Shown: positions 1-9,007, counted from the stretch's first letter. The stretch is DNA of 64,000 nt from Dolichospermum planctonicum (GCF_005402965.1 NZ_BJCF01000001.1:124001-188000); one strand, 5' to 3'. A program made the numbers and translations. The notes: a model not told the origin generated them from the sequence alone.

Positions 1-12
1 GAAGCCTTCACC

Positions 13-41
13 ATTATATCTAATATTCTCCAAATAGGCAA
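13..41 (-). promoter_or_regulatory. candidate sigma70-type promoter reading off the left edge
   Basis: On the minus strand TTGCCT (36-41) and TATAAT (13-18) are separated by 17 bases, a near-consensus -35/-10 pair. It points leftwards out of the window, so it may drive a gene that is not visible here. It is a sequence match only, and an AT-rich genome gives such matches by chance. Confidence 0.3.
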
Positions 42-430
42 GAGGAAATTTTAAATTTCCTGATTCCAGTCAGAAGATGCAAGTGATTGGTGAGTTGAGG
101 TACACTAGGAAACAAAATAGATCCGATATTCAGATATATTGTGATGTTAAGGAGTAATTGCCTATGAATATAATATAAATTAAATGCAACTCCCGAATTT
201 TACTCTGGTTTTGTATCCAGGTTAATGGCAAATTATCTTTCTCAAATAATTAAGTAATTATACCCTATGGTAATGCTCTAAAGAAAACTACATATTCTTT
301 ATCAACAAAGCCCTTGTGAGGAGTATTCTAAGTGTTTATTGGCGTGTGATTCCGGTCCATAGTTCTAGAATACGAAGTATCATTGAGTATTCAACGCCAA
401 GACCGTGGACGCAAACAAACTTAACAAATT
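42..430. other. gene-free stretch upstream of the HTH gene
   Basis: I see no convincing reading frame here. The stretch is AT-rich. Near 341-352 and 390-402 there are short complementary GGCGT/ACGCC segments that could pair. It probably holds the promoter and leader of the gene at 431, but I cannot point to one clear promoter. Confidence 0.4.
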
Positions 431-1453
431 TTGGTGTCTACCGTGAGAAAACTAACAGATTCTGACAAACAAGAAATTCTCAAGTTATATCGAGAAAGTG
501 CGGAAACAACTTCCACTTTAGCAGAACGCTATGGTGTGAGCAATTCCACAATTAGCAGACTGCTCAAAAGTACCTTACCAGAAGAGGAATACGAATATCT
601 CGTATCTTTAAAACGCGCTGCTAGAACCCCTGAGGGTAGAGCGCAGGTAAGTTATGATCAGTTACCGCTGTTGAACCAACCACTATTGCTATTAGAAGCG
701 TCTACCGGCTTGAGCAGTGGTGAGGAGTTATCAACGCCAGAACCGGAAAAGCTGATCATAGCAGCAAAAGTAGATGGTGATCCTGATTTTCCTGAAGATA
801 TTCCGGCTAATAGGCGGGTAAAAACACGCTCCTCAGCGGTGGAACAACCCCAGCCTCCGGTCATAAAAGAATCTCCAGTTATCAAGGAACTGGAAATTGT
901 CAGACATAAGCCCACAGAAACGCCAATTATTCCCAAACCTAAGTTGGAGGTGCAAACTCGACGTTCACAGCCAAGTCTGTTTGCGGAAATTTTGGATGAA
1001 GATTTGCTGGATGAACCTGATGATTTAGATGATGATGATTTAGATGATGATTTGTATGATGATGAGGAGGACTTTGAGGACGAGGACTATGAAGCTCCCA
1101 AACCTCTGGTTACTAGACGGAAAAATGGAGAAGCATCTGTTCAAGTTTTACCATTGTCAGTTGCCCATTTACCAAAAACCTGCTATTTAGTAATTGACCG
1201 CTCTGCGGAATTAATTACCCGGCCACTCAAGGATTTTGGTGATTTAGGTCTCATTCCCAGTCTGGAAAATCAACAGAAAACTCTGCCCATTTTTGATAAT
1301 CATAGAGTAGCTAAACGCTTTTCGACAAAGCGCGATCGCGTTATCAAAGTTCCTGACAGTCAAGTTCTTCATAAGGCTAGTAACCATCTACAAGCCAAGG
1401 GAATTACGCGACTGTTAATTGATGGTCAGGTTTACTCATTGTCCTTAGTTTAA
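431..1453 (+). CDS. helix-turn-helix protein with acidic linker, function unknown
   Basis: The N-terminal ~55 residues look like a transposase/resolvase-type helix-turn-helix (LTDSDKQEILKLY, then LAERYGVSNSTISRLLKS), so DNA binding is likely. A low-complexity middle follows, with a strongly acidic Asp/Glu stretch at about residues 190-225. The C-terminal ~110 residues contain a globular-looking part ending in LLIDGQVYSLSLV. No catalytic domain of a transposase is present, so I read it as a domesticated or regulatory DNA-binding protein. The start is uncertain: TTG at 431, GTG at 434 and GTG at 443 are all in frame and none has a strong ribosome binding site. I do not recognise a named family. 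Confidence 0.75.
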   Translation: MVSTVRKLTDSDKQEILKLYRESAETTSTLAERYGVSNSTISRLLKSTLPEEEYEYLVSLKRAARTPEGRAQVSYDQLPLLNQPLLLLEASTGLSSGEELSTPEPEKLIIAAKVDGDPDFPEDIPANRRVKTRSSAVEQPQPPVIKESPVIKELEIVRHKPTETPIIPKPKLEVQTRRSQPSLFAEILDEDLLDEPDDLDDDDLDDDLYDDEEDFEDEDYEAPKPLVTRRKNGEASVQVLPLSVAHLPKTCYLVIDRSAELITRPLKDFGDLGLIPSLENQQKTLPIFDNHRVAKRFSTKRDRVIKVPDSQVLHKASNHLQAKGITRLLIDGQVYSLSLV

Positions 1454-1505
1454 AGACAATGGTGATATTTGCTGGTTGGAGTAGTTTTCTACTCTAACCG
1501 CTGCT

Positions 1506-1807
1506 TTATAAAATTGCCGCAAAACGATTAGATAAATCAATAATATCCTGTTGGCGAGCAATTTTTTCAACCCATTCCGGGGGAATATTTTCTATACCGT
1601 AATAAATTCCCGCTAACCCACCAGTCACTGCAGCCGTAGTATCTGTATCTCCCCCTAAATTAACAGCTTTGAGAACTGACTCAGTGTAAGATGAGCTAGT
1701 TAATAAACACCAAATAGATGCTTCTAGAGTATCAATTACATAACCGCCTGAATTAATTTGGTTATCAGGTAATTCGGCAATTTTACCGCGTTGATCTAAA
1801 ATGGTAA
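1506..1807 (-). pseudogene. 5'-truncated ADP-ribosylglycohydrolase remnant
   Basis: Reading the minus strand from about 1807 to a stop at 1506-1508 gives ~100 residues with the family's C-terminal metal-binding motif, GGDTDTTAAVTGGLAG, preceded by SGGYVIDTLEASIW and followed by IPPEWVEKI. This is the C-terminal third of an ADP-ribosylglycohydrolase (DraG-like, dinuclear metal). An in-frame stop lies just upstream of the remaining part and there is no start codon. The first two thirds are missing, and unrelated DNA and then sir follow. The retained part has no internal stop, suggesting a fairly recent loss. Confidence 0.8.
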
Positions 1808-1964
1808 TTTATGTCAATGATCAGGCTGGCCTCTGATCATGTTATTATTAAAATAATATTCATAATTCCGACCAAATTCAAGTAGTTTAATTAGCCCAAT
1901 AAGTGCTATTAATTGCCTAATTTCGGTTTCATCTACCGCTTTATTCAGAAACGTATCTACCGTA

Positions 1965-3878
1965 ATGGTTAACTCTGCTGCTTCTTTTGTTACTAACCGT
2001 AAACCTTCTAAAGTAGAAGGTATCAAAGAAAATAGTAACTTTTTGCGTGAACCCGTGGCAACTGAAATCCTTCAGGATACCACCCACTTTAGTGAAGACG
2101 CAATTCAGATTCTCAAGTTCCATGGTTCTTATCAACAAGATAACCGTGATAACCGCGTCAAGGGACAGGAAAAAGATTACCAAATGATGCTGCGGACAAA
2201 AAGTCCCGGTGGGTTAATACCACCACAGCTATATTTAGCCTTGGATAAACTGGCTGATGAATATGGTAATCATACCCTCAGAGCCACTACTCGCCAAGGT
2301 TTTCAATTACATGGTATCTTAAAAAAGAACCTGAAAACGGCGATCGCTACAATTATCCAGAATCTTGGTTCAACTTTGGGTGCTTGTGGTGACATTAACC
2401 GCAATGTTATGGCTCCTCCAGCCCCCTTTAAAAATCGCTCAGAATACCAATATGCTTGGGAATATGCCCAAAATATCGCTGATTTGCTTTCTCCCCAAAC
2501 TGGCGCTTATTATGAGATTTGGTTAGATGGGGAAAAAGCCATTAGCGCCGAAGAACATCCAGATGTCAAAGCAGCGCGACAAAGTAACGGTAATGGTACT
2601 ATTTTTCATGATTCCGTAGAACCTATCTATGGAACTCATTATATGCCCCGTAAATTTAAAGTTTGCGTGACGGTTCCTGGGGATAATTCCGTTGATTTAT
2701 ATTCCCAAGATTTGACCTTGGTAGTAATTACCAATAAAAAAGGTGCATTAGCAGGATTTAATATCTTCGCTGGTGGTGGTTTGGGTAGAACCCATAACAA
2801 AGAGGAAACCTTTGCCAGAATTGCTGATCCCATTGGCTACGTAGGCAAAAATGATGTATATAATCTGGTGAAAGCTATAATTGCTACACAGCGAGATTAT
2901 GGTGATCGCACGGACAGACGACACGCAAGACTAAAATACTTAATTAATGATTGGGGTGTAGATAAATTCCGCACCAAGGTAGAAGAATACTTTGGTAAAC
3001 CTCTCGAACCGTTTAAACCTCTAATCCAGTTTAAATATAAAGACTTTCTCGGCTGGAATGAACAGGGAGATGGTAAGCTCTTTGTAGGTATTTCCATTGA
3101 TAACGGGCGTGTAAAAGATGATGAGACATTGCAACTCAAAACCGCTTTGCGGACAATTGTTGAACAATTTAATCTCCCCATTCGCTTAACAGGTAATCAA
3201 AACCTGATTTTTTACGATATTGCACCGGAGCATAAGGAAGCCATTCAAGAGATTCTCGACAACTGCGGCGTTGTAGCAGATCCCAACCAAATAGCAGCAT
3301 TAACACGCTATGCTATGGCTTGTCCGGCTTTACCTACCTGCGGTTTAGCAATTACAGAATCAGAACGAGCCATTCCCGAAATTTTAACAAGAATCCGGGC
3401 TTTATTAGATCAACTGGGTTTACAAAAAGACCATTTTGTGGTCAGGATGACTGGATGCCCTAATGGTTGCGCTCGTCCTTATATGGCAGAATTAGGTTTT
3501 GTGGGTAGTGGTGTGGAATCTTATCAAGTGTGGTTAGGTGGTTCACCAAATCAAACTCGTTTAGCCCAACCTTTTGTGGAAAAACTGCATCACAATGATA
3601 TTGAAAGTTTCCTAGAACCGATTTTTGTTTTCTTTAAAAAATCCCGCACACCCAAAGAAAGTTTTGGCGATTTTTGTGACAGAATGGGTTTTGATGCCAT
3701 TAGGGAATTTGTGGCTAATTACACACCAGGAGATCCTACTAGCAGCGGTAAATCACGTCATAGGGTAAGTCTACGGGATGATTTTTATCAGCAACTCAAG
3801 GAAACTGCTGAAAAACAATCGCGGCCGATGACTGATTTAGTACATGAGGCTTTGGAGAAGTATTTCCAAGATTCATAA
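1965..3878 (+). CDS. sir: sulfite reductase, ferredoxin-dependent
   Basis: This enzyme reduces sulfite to sulfide with six electrons from ferredoxin, the last reductive step of sulfate assimilation, in the cytoplasm. The 637-residue length fits cyanobacterial/plant ferredoxin-sulfite reductases. Two nitrite/sulfite reductase ferredoxin-like half domains and two 4Fe-4S/siroheme domains are visible. The cluster cysteines are in [10 protein letters not shown] and in [11 protein letters not shown] (near residue 490). The N-terminus ([19 protein letters not shown]) matches cyanobacterial orthologues as I remember them, which supports ATG 1965. The last ~35 residues ([17 protein letters not shown]...[10 protein letters not shown]) look like an added ribbon-helix-helix-like tail. 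It stands alone, with a hairpin just downstream. Confidence 0.96.
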   Translation: MVNSAASFVTNRKPSKVEGIKENSNFLREPVATEILQDTTHFSEDAIQILKFHGSYQQDNRDNRVKGQEKDYQMMLRTKSPGGLIPPQLYLALDKLADEYGNHTLRATTRQGFQLHGILKKNLKTAIATIIQNLGSTLGACGDINRNVMAPPAPFKNRSEYQYAWEYAQNIADLLSPQTGAYYEIWLDGEKAISAEEHPDVKAARQSNGNGTIFHDSVEPIYGTHYMPRKFKVCVTVPGDNSVDLYSQDLTLVVITNKKGALAGFNIFAGGGLGRTHNKEETFARIADPIGYVGKNDVYNLVKAIIATQRDYGDRTDRRHARLKYLINDWGVDKFRTKVEEYFGKPLEPFKPLIQFKYKDFLGWNEQGDGKLFVGISIDNGRVKDDETLQLKTALRTIVEQFNLPIRLTGNQNLIFYDIAPEHKEAIQEILDNCGVVADPNQIAALTRYAMACPALPTCGLAITESERAIPEILTRIRALLDQLGLQKDHFVVRMTGCPNGCARPYMAELGFVGSGVESYQVWLGGSPNQTRLAQPFVEKLHHNDIESFLEPIFVFFKKSRTPKESFGDFCDRMGFDAIREFVANYTPGDPTSSGKSRHRVSLRDDFYQQLKETAEKQSRPMTDLVHEALEKYFQDS

Positions 3879-3897
3879 GTAGATAAGTAGATATTCT

Positions 3898-3924
3898 CAC
3901 GCAAAGACGCAAATTTTTTGCGTG
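3898..3924 (+). terminator. hairpin downstream of sir
   Basis: CACGCAAA (3898-3905) pairs with TTTGCGTG (3917-3924) around an 11-base loop, 20 bases after the sir stop. The ACGCAAAGACGCAAA core recurs in a similar form at 16459 (ACGCAAAGGCGCAAA), so it may be a dispersed repeat acting as terminator. Confidence 0.45.
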
Positions 3925-3991
3925 GGATTAGATTAATGATGGTATGGTTTTTATTGCAGAGATGCTAAGATTCACCAGGAAGGAAAGATAT

Positions 3992-4864
3992 ATGCAAAAA
4001 CTCTTAATTACGGGTGTTAGCGGTTTTCTAGGTTGGCATCTTTGCCAATTAGCAAAACGAGAATGGGAAGTTTATGGTACATATTATAGCCATTTTTTAG
4101 AAATACCTGATATCAAAATGGTGAAGGTGAATTTGACTAACTTCCAGGAATTAAAGGGCTTATTTAATCATATCAAACCCGATGCAGTAATTCACGCAGC
4201 AGCCCAATCTCAACCTAATTATTGTCAAATAAATCCCCAGGAATCCTATAATATCAATGTTACGGCATCTTGTGATCTGGCTGGACTTTGTGCGGATAAT
4301 TCTTTACCTTTTGCTTTTACCTCTACTGACTTGGTTTTTGATGGTTTAAATGCACCTTATAGAGAAATAGATTCAGTATCTCCGGTAAATATTTACGGTG
4401 AGCAAAAAGTTGCGGCTGAAGCAGGTATATTAAAAGTATATCCCCAAGGGGCTATTTGTCGAATGCCGTTAATGTTTGGCAAGGAAACACCGACAGCAAA
4501 AAGCTTTATTCAGCAATTTATGCAAGTATTGAAAGAGGGAAAAGAACTCAATTTATTTATAGATGAATTTCGCACTCCGGTTAGTGCAAATACAGCCTCC
4601 AAAGGTTTATTGTTAGCTTTAGAAAAGGTGCATGGGATTATTCATTTAGGTGGAAAAGAAAGAATTTCTCGTTATGATTTTGGGAAAATATTAGCTGAAA
4701 TCTGGCAATTTCCAGATGATCAATTAAAATCCTGTTTTCAAGAAGATGTGAAAATGGCAGCACCTAGACCAAAAGATGTTTCTTTAGATAGTTCAAAGGC
4801 TTTTGCTTTAGGTTATAATCCATTATCTGTGCGCGAGGAATTAGAAATATTAAAATCATATTAA
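3992..4864 (+). CDS. RmlD-like sugar-nucleotide reductase (SDR family)
   Basis: This is an extended short-chain dehydrogenase/reductase of the dTDP-4-dehydrorhamnose reductase type. It has an N-terminal NAD(P)-binding motif TGVSGFLG, the VIHAAAQSQ segment, STDLVFDG with the catalytic Ser/Thr, and YGEQK supplying the YxxxK pair. About 290 residues is normal for RmlD. I prefer ATG 3992 over the ATG at 3944 because it is preceded by AGGAAGGA and begins directly at the Rossmann strand (MQKLLITG). No rhamnose pathway neighbours are present, so the exact substrate is unknown. A MITE sits exactly at its stop codon, duplicating the final codons. Confidence 0.82.
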   Translation: MQKLLITGVSGFLGWHLCQLAKREWEVYGTYYSHFLEIPDIKMVKVNLTNFQELKGLFNHIKPDAVIHAAAQSQPNYCQINPQESYNINVTASCDLAGLCADNSLPFAFTSTDLVFDGLNAPYREIDSVSPVNIYGEQKVAAEAGILKVYPQGAICRMPLMFGKETPTAKSFIQQFMQVLKEGKELNLFIDEFRTPVSANTASKGLLLALEKVHGIIHLGGKERISRYDFGKILAEIWQFPDDQLKSCFQEDVKMAAPRPKDVSLDSSKAFALGYNPLSVREELEILKSY

Positions 4865-4985
4865 GTAGGTTGGCGTTAAAAATTGTCGTTATGACAAGGG
4901 AACTCTTAACAGGGAACTCTTAACAGGTTTTGGGAAACTTTACTTTTCGTTACTTATGTCGGTTTTTTTCCGTTCACCTACTTAA
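4861..4985. mobile_element. MITE-like element inserted at the stop codon of the RmlD-like gene
   Basis: Perfect 10 bp terminal inverted repeats, TTAAGTAGGT (4861-4870) and ACCTACTTAA (4976-4985), bound a ~120 bp non-coding element. A 15 bp direct repeat, TTAAAATCATATTAA, is present at 4850-4864 and again at 4982-4996 and overlaps the outer TTAA of the repeats, as expected of a target-site duplication. Inside is a short tandem repeat of GGGAACTCTTAACA. A partial copy of the left end lies at 25461-25500. No transposase is encoded, so it would need one supplied in trans. Confidence 0.75.
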
Positions 4986-5031
4986 AATCATATTAAAATC
5001 TCTGGCTGTCAATAAAATGTAAATAAAAAAA

Positions 5032-6000
5032 ATGAGTAAAAATCTTCAAGGGAAAATAGCCTTAGTTACAGGTGCTACTAGAGGTATTGGTAAGGGAATT
5101 GCTGTGGGTTTAGGTGAAGCAGGTGCTACTGTGTATATTACCGGGCGCACTTTTGAACCCAATAATTATGAGCATTTTGGCGGTAGTTTACGGGAAACTG
5201 AAACCGCTGTTATCGAAGCTGGTGGGGTTTGTATTCCTGTACAAGTTGATCATAGTGATGATGAGCAAATTCGTCAACTTTTTGCACGTATTGAGAGCGA
5301 ACAAAATGGTCAATTAGATATTTTAGTTAATAATGTTTATGGGGGAGTACAAGCATTAAGAACAGCCTTTGGTAAGCCGTTTTGGGAATCAGAACCGGGT
5401 TTTTGGGATGCTGCTAATAATGTAGGTTTAAGAAGTCATTATGTGGCTAGTATTTATGCTGCAAGAATGATGACCAAACGCAAAAAAGGGGTTATTTTTA
5501 CTATTTCTTCCTGGGGAGGAATGTCTTATATTTTTAGTGTTCCTTATGGTGTGGGAAAAAGTGCTTGTGATAGATTAGCCGCAGATATGGCTAAGGAATT
5601 AAAACAATATAATGTAAGTTCTCTGGCTATTTATCCGGGTATTGTGGGTACGGAACAGATTACAAATTTTGCCAAAGAACAGAGTTCAGAAAATGGTAAT
5701 TCTTCATTATTTGCTGATGGTTATAATTGGGAAACACCATTATTTACTGGCAGAGCGATCGCTAGTTTAGCATCTGATGCTAATATTATCAAGTATACAG
5801 GTAAAATTCAAATTGTCGCTGAAGTTGCCAAGAGATATGGAATTGTAGATCAAAATGGTAATCGTCCTGTATCTTTACGTTCTTTGCGGTTTATTTTACC
5901 AATGGCTATACCTTTTTTAAGAAATTATGCTTGGTTAATTCCTGATTTCACCATACCTTGGTTTGTGATTTTCTTCTTGATGATTGGTAGTAGGTTTTAG
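5032..6000 (+). CDS. SDR family oxidoreductase (DHRS1-like)
   Basis: This is a classical short-chain dehydrogenase: TGATRGIG cofactor motif near residues 14-21, VNNVYGG in place of the usual NNAG, an ISSWGG segment carrying the catalytic Ser, and PYGVGK giving YxxxK. The tail contains a hydrophobic stretch (FILPMAIPFLRNYAWLIP and IPWFVIFFLMIG), so the C-terminus may touch a membrane. The arrangement resembles eukaryotic DHRS1 and its bacterial relatives. The substrate is unknown. Start ATG 5032 directly precedes the Rossmann fold, and no strong ribosome binding site is visible. Confidence 0.85.
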   Translation: MSKNLQGKIALVTGATRGIGKGIAVGLGEAGATVYITGRTFEPNNYEHFGGSLRETETAVIEAGGVCIPVQVDHSDDEQIRQLFARIESEQNGQLDILVNNVYGGVQALRTAFGKPFWESEPGFWDAANNVGLRSHYVASIYAARMMTKRKKGVIFTISSWGGMSYIFSVPYGVGKSACDRLAADMAKELKQYNVSSLAIYPGIVGTEQITNFAKEQSSENGNSSLFADGYNWETPLFTGRAIASLASDANIIKYTGKIQIVAEVAKRYGIVDQNGNRPVSLRSLRFILPMAIPFLRNYAWLIPDFTIPWFVIFFLMIGSRF

Positions 6001-6093
6001 GAATTGGGATTTTTTACAAGAGTCTATTGTGATCTTAATTTTTAGGGAAATAGTATACAATGAATAAAAAGTCCTCAAGTAGTGGATAAAATC

Positions 6094-6762
6094 ATGGTTA
6101 ACCAACTTTTAATCAATGATATTGATAATTGTGATGTACCAGATGTCAACCTGCTAGTCACCGAAGATGATACACCCGTGGATAATCTCGCATCGGCTAA
6201 ACAACAACGTCTTTTAGTTGGTTCTCTTTACAGTGCTTTTAAAAATCAGGTTTTTTTAGCTGAAGCCAATTTTGGTATTTATCATACTTATGGTGAACCC
6301 GCTATAGTTCCTGATGTATTTATCAGTTTTGATGTTGAAGTTCCTGAAAATTGGTGGGAAAAACAAAACCGTTGTTACCTAGTTTGGAAATTTGGTAAAT
6401 CACCCGAAGTTGTCATCGAAATTGTCTCTAATCAAAAAGGTGAGGAATTAGCGAATAAACTGAAAATCTATGAACAAATGCGGGTATCTTACTATATTGT
6501 CTATGACCCAAATCAACAATTAGGAGAACAGGTTTTAAGAATTTACACTCTCAAAGCTAGACGTTATGTAGAAACGACAAACAACTGGTTAGATGATATT
6601 GGATTAGGTATAACTTTATGGACAGGAGAATTTGAAGGTAGACATAGTTCTTGGTTGCGTTGGTGTTACGAAGATGGTACAATTTTAGCGACCGGTGATG
6701 AACGCGCTCAATTATTAGCGGAAAGATTAAAGGCTTTGGGTGTAGATCCTGATAGTATTTAA
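6094..6762 (+). CDS. Uma2 family (DUF820) endonuclease-like protein
   Basis: The protein has a PD-(D/E)xK-like core typical of cyanobacterial Uma2/DUF820 proteins: VPDVFISFD, then PEVVIEIVSNQKGEE, then KLKIYEQMRVSYYIVYDP. These are predicted nucleases with no settled role, present in many copies per cyanobacterial genome. In this group the usual lysine-containing third element is weak. Two starts are possible, GTG 6082 and ATG 6094; I chose ATG. It has no obvious partner and precedes a repeat-rich toxin-antitoxin island. Confidence 0.75.
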   Translation: MVNQLLINDIDNCDVPDVNLLVTEDDTPVDNLASAKQQRLLVGSLYSAFKNQVFLAEANFGIYHTYGEPAIVPDVFISFDVEVPENWWEKQNRCYLVWKFGKSPEVVIEIVSNQKGEELANKLKIYEQMRVSYYIVYDPNQQLGEQVLRIYTLKARRYVETTNNWLDDIGLGITLWTGEFEGRHSSWLRWCYEDGTILATGDERAQLLAERLKALGVDPDSI

Positions 6763-6824
6763 AGGTGATTAAGTAAGGGTAAATCGCAATGCTAAACCCT
6801 TGCGAATGGGGATTTAAGGATTTT

Positions 6825-7080
6825 TTTTGTCTGAATCAGGATAACCAGGATTAAAAGATTTATGGCTAACGCCACGCTTCGCTATCAGGACGTTGTTGTT
6901 TGATTGTCTATGAGAAGTACAGATTTTAGGATGTTAGATAATAAATTATCCGTTAAATTATTTGTTGTTATTTGTTGACTGTTGGTGTAACTGTATTTTA
7001 TAATATCTCAATATTCACAGACAATTAAAATTTCAGCATTCCACCAACAATTTACAAATTACCATCCTGTACCTCCTTTA
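6825..7080. repeat. dispersed MITE-like repeat, copy 1
   Basis: This is a copy of the family whose left end reads GTCTGAATCAGGATAACCAG and whose right end reads (T)ACAAATTACCATCCTGTAC, a long imperfect inverted repeat of the left end. The interior is AT-rich and includes GATAATAAATTATC. A 23 bp short dispersed repeat (starts TGGCTAACGCC, ends TTCGCTAT) is inserted at 6863-6885. The right end is truncated near the vapC remnant. Confidence 0.8.
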
Positions 7081-7095
7081 ATTTGGTGCTAATTA

Positions 7096-7503
7096 TTAAT
7101 TTCCAGAAAATGGAAAACGCAAACATAAGAGAGGTCTTACTTGTTGAATAGTTTCAAAATCACGATCATTATGAATTAGGGTTAGCTGGGTTTCTATTGC
7201 TATTTGGGTAATACAACAATCTATACTACTTCTAACAGTTAAACCTTGTCTTTGTAAATCATAATAAATTCGTGCTGCGAAAACCCAAGTATTATCAGTT
7301 GCTTCAAGATAGTCTTGTTCTTGCAGGTAGGTTTACAATAACATCCACTCCCTTTCATCCCGACAACCTTGTAATAATTCCATCTGGGTAAATCGAGTCA
7401 GAAAGATATTTTCATCTTTGATAAGTGTCTGGAGATTTTGACGTGCAACTCCTGTTTTATCGCGTAAAACATTCATCCAAACGGAAGTATAAATCAGAAA
7501 CAT
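7096..7503 (-). pseudogene. VapC-type PIN toxin, inactivated (Asp to Tyr and internal stop)
   Basis: The frame from ATG 7503 reads MFLIYTSVWMNVLRDKTG, a PIN-domain ribonuclease start in which the usual first catalytic Asp (MFLIDTSVW) is Tyr. A TAA at 7333-7335 interrupts the frame after REWMLL. The same frame then continues as YLQEQDYLEATDNTW, SIDCCITQIAIE and HNDRDFETI to a stop at 7096, so about 136 codons would make a full VapC. Both changes should abolish activity. It overlaps the upstream antitoxin gene. Confidence 0.88.
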
Positions 7504-7702
7504 TTCGATTTTCTCGCAATGCTTTGTAATCGTAGTCAGGAGTAAATTGAATTTGTCCACTTAAATCAAGTAAGTTCCGCTTTTTACGAGCGCGAATTAG
7601 TTCTTGTAATGCTAGATGAATTAATTCTTTTTTGGTTCGCACGTTAGTTAAACGAAATGCTTCTTCTATTAACCCGTCGTCAAGTTCAATATTGGTTCGC
7701 AT
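7457..7702 (-). CDS. vapB: VapB-type antitoxin (intact, extended C-terminus)
   Basis: MRTNIELDDGLIEEAFRLTN...TKKELIHLALQELI is the ribbon-helix-helix DNA-binding part of VapB antitoxins, followed by a toxin-binding tail (LLDLSGQIQFTPDYDYKALRENRNVSD). In this family the frame commonly ends right after NVSD with a TGA that overlaps the toxin's start region. Here that codon reads TTA, so the protein carries ~15 extra residues (LYFRLDECFTR) and overlaps vapC by 47 bases. The frame is otherwise intact and could still bind its own promoter, although its toxin is dead. Confidence 0.82.
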   Translation of the reverse strand: MRTNIELDDGLIEEAFRLTNVRTKKELIHLALQELIRARKKRNLLDLSGQIQFTPDYDYKALRENRNVSDLYFRLDECFTR

Positions 7703-7749
7703 GATGTTGAGGTAGATTATGTGTATGGATATGTGTATTATACACTATA

Positions 7750-7815
7750 TTCCAGCAACAACCTACAAATTACCATCCTGTACATCCTCAAATCCTGGAC
7801 ATCCTGATTTTGACA
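7750..7815. repeat. dispersed MITE-like repeat, right end only
   Basis: CAACAACCTACAAATTACCA followed by TCCTGTACATCC and AATCCTGGACATCCTGATTT is the right-hand end of the repeat family, without its interior. It separates the two VapBC modules. Confidence 0.7.
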
Positions 7816-7878
7816 AAAAATATGAATTGAATATTTTAATTATGTTGGGTTGCGTTCCTGAATCTAAGCTACGAATTA

Positions 7879-8309
7879 CTAATATATGGATTCAGGTTTC
7901 CAAGGATTAATAATAGAAATACCACATCCTTCAAAATCAGTAATATTGCGCGTTACTATAGTTGCTTTATGAGTGTAACAAATAGCAGCAATTTGAGCAT
8001 CAGGTTGAGAAATTGGAGTACCATTTTGTCGTCGTCCAGATGCAATATGAGCAAATGCTACAGCAGCATTTTGATCAAACGCTAGAACTCGTCCAGCGAA
8101 ATCTTCAGAAAACATTAGTTGTGCTGTTTGACTAAGTTGTTCTCGTCGTTTTCCTCCTGGAAGCAAAGCAATACCTAGAGAATTTCTGCTTGAGTAATTG
8201 TTGTAGTAAACAAACTCATTAAAGGTTGTGCTGCTACCCATTGACGAACTATTGCTGATTTTTGAGTTTTCATTAGTTCGGAAATGACGTTTGTATCAAG
8301 AATAATAAT
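7879..8309 (-). pseudogene. VapC/FitB-type PIN toxin, frameshifted
   Basis: The N-terminal part, IIILDTNVISELMKTQKSAI...AEIL, carries the first catalytic Asp (LDTNVISEL). It ends in TAG because one base is missing: CTCTAGGTATTGC is present where CTCTATGGTATTGC would continue as EILYGIALLPGGKRR. After the shift the rest is intact (FAGRVLAFDQNAA, ISQPDAQIAAIC, TRNITDFEGCGI, NPW). The start codon is also ATT rather than ATG, three bases after the antitoxin stop. So this is a FitB-like PIN ribonuclease that is now inactive unless frameshifting occurs. Confidence 0.88.
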
Positions 8310-8312
8310 TTT

Positions 8313-8561
8313 CTAATCTGCAAATATTGACACTGTGCGAATCGCTTCTCTCTCTATTTCTGGTAATTCCAAATCTTCAAAATTGGCAAAGCGTTTTTCA
8401 ATCAGAGTTGCTAAATTAATCTGATTTTCAGGATTTTCTGTGAGAACAAGACGGAGAATTTCTGTAATTTCTTGTTCTAGAGAATGTCCATGTTGTTCTG
8501 CTCGTTTTTGTAACTGATTTTTTAGATCATCATCAAGATTGAAAAGTGTAATATTAGTCAT
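8313..8561 (-). CDS. FitA/VapB-type ribbon-helix-helix antitoxin
   Basis: MTNITLFNLDDDLKNQLQKRAEQHGHSLEQEITEIL is a typical Arc/FitA-like ribbon-helix-helix segment, with a C-terminal toxin-binding tail (LIEKRFANFEDLELPE). Its frame is intact. ATG 8561 is preferred over an in-frame TTG at 8567. It lies directly upstream of the frameshifted PIN toxin, with three bases between the two, the normal FitAB/VapBC layout. It would normally neutralise the toxin and autoregulate the operon. Confidence 0.85.
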   Translation of the reverse strand: MTNITLFNLDDDLKNQLQKRAEQHGHSLEQEITEILRLVLTENPENQINLATLIEKRFANFEDLELPEIEREAIRTVSIFAD

Positions 8562-8601
8562 AATCAATTTAGAGTTAAAGGATATGTTTATTATACACTA
8601 T

Positions 8602-8895
8602 TTTGTCTGAATCAGGATAACCAGGATTACGGGATTTACAGGATGTTGTTGTTGGATTGTCTATGAGAAGTAGAGATTTTAGGATGTTAGATAATAAATT
8701 ATCCGTTAAATTATTTGTTGTTATTTGTTGACTGTTGGTGTAACTGTATTTTATAATACTTCAATATTCACTACATCCTTTTGAAAATCAATAATTTTTT
8801 GACTTTTGACCTTTGACTTCCCGAAGGGTGTCCTGGACATCCTGATATGGCTTGCGCCACGCTACGCTATCAGACAATGACAATTTCAGCATCCC
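8602..8895. repeat. dispersed MITE-like repeat, copy 2 (near complete)
   Basis: The left end GTCTGAATCAGGATAACCAG starts near 8606 and the AT-rich interior (8640-8775) matches copies 1 and 3 almost base for base. The right part carries TCCTGGACATCCTGAT with the short dispersed repeat GGCTTGCGCCACGCTACGCT inserted at about 8848-8869. Confidence 0.78.
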
Positions 8896-9007
8896 ACCAA
8901 TACTTTCAGTGACTTGTACGTAAGCCCTAAGAGTAAAAAGATTCAAGTAAAATAATTATAAATTAAATACTTGCTTTTAAATTCGCATTTTGCTAAGATT
9001 ATTTTAC

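Noticed and set aside
1814-2026. 70-codon minus-strand frame overlapping the start of sir
   Set aside because: It overlaps a well-supported gene start, begins in the antisense of sir, and I see no recognisable domain; part of it ([20 protein letters not shown]) looks protein-like but is not enough.
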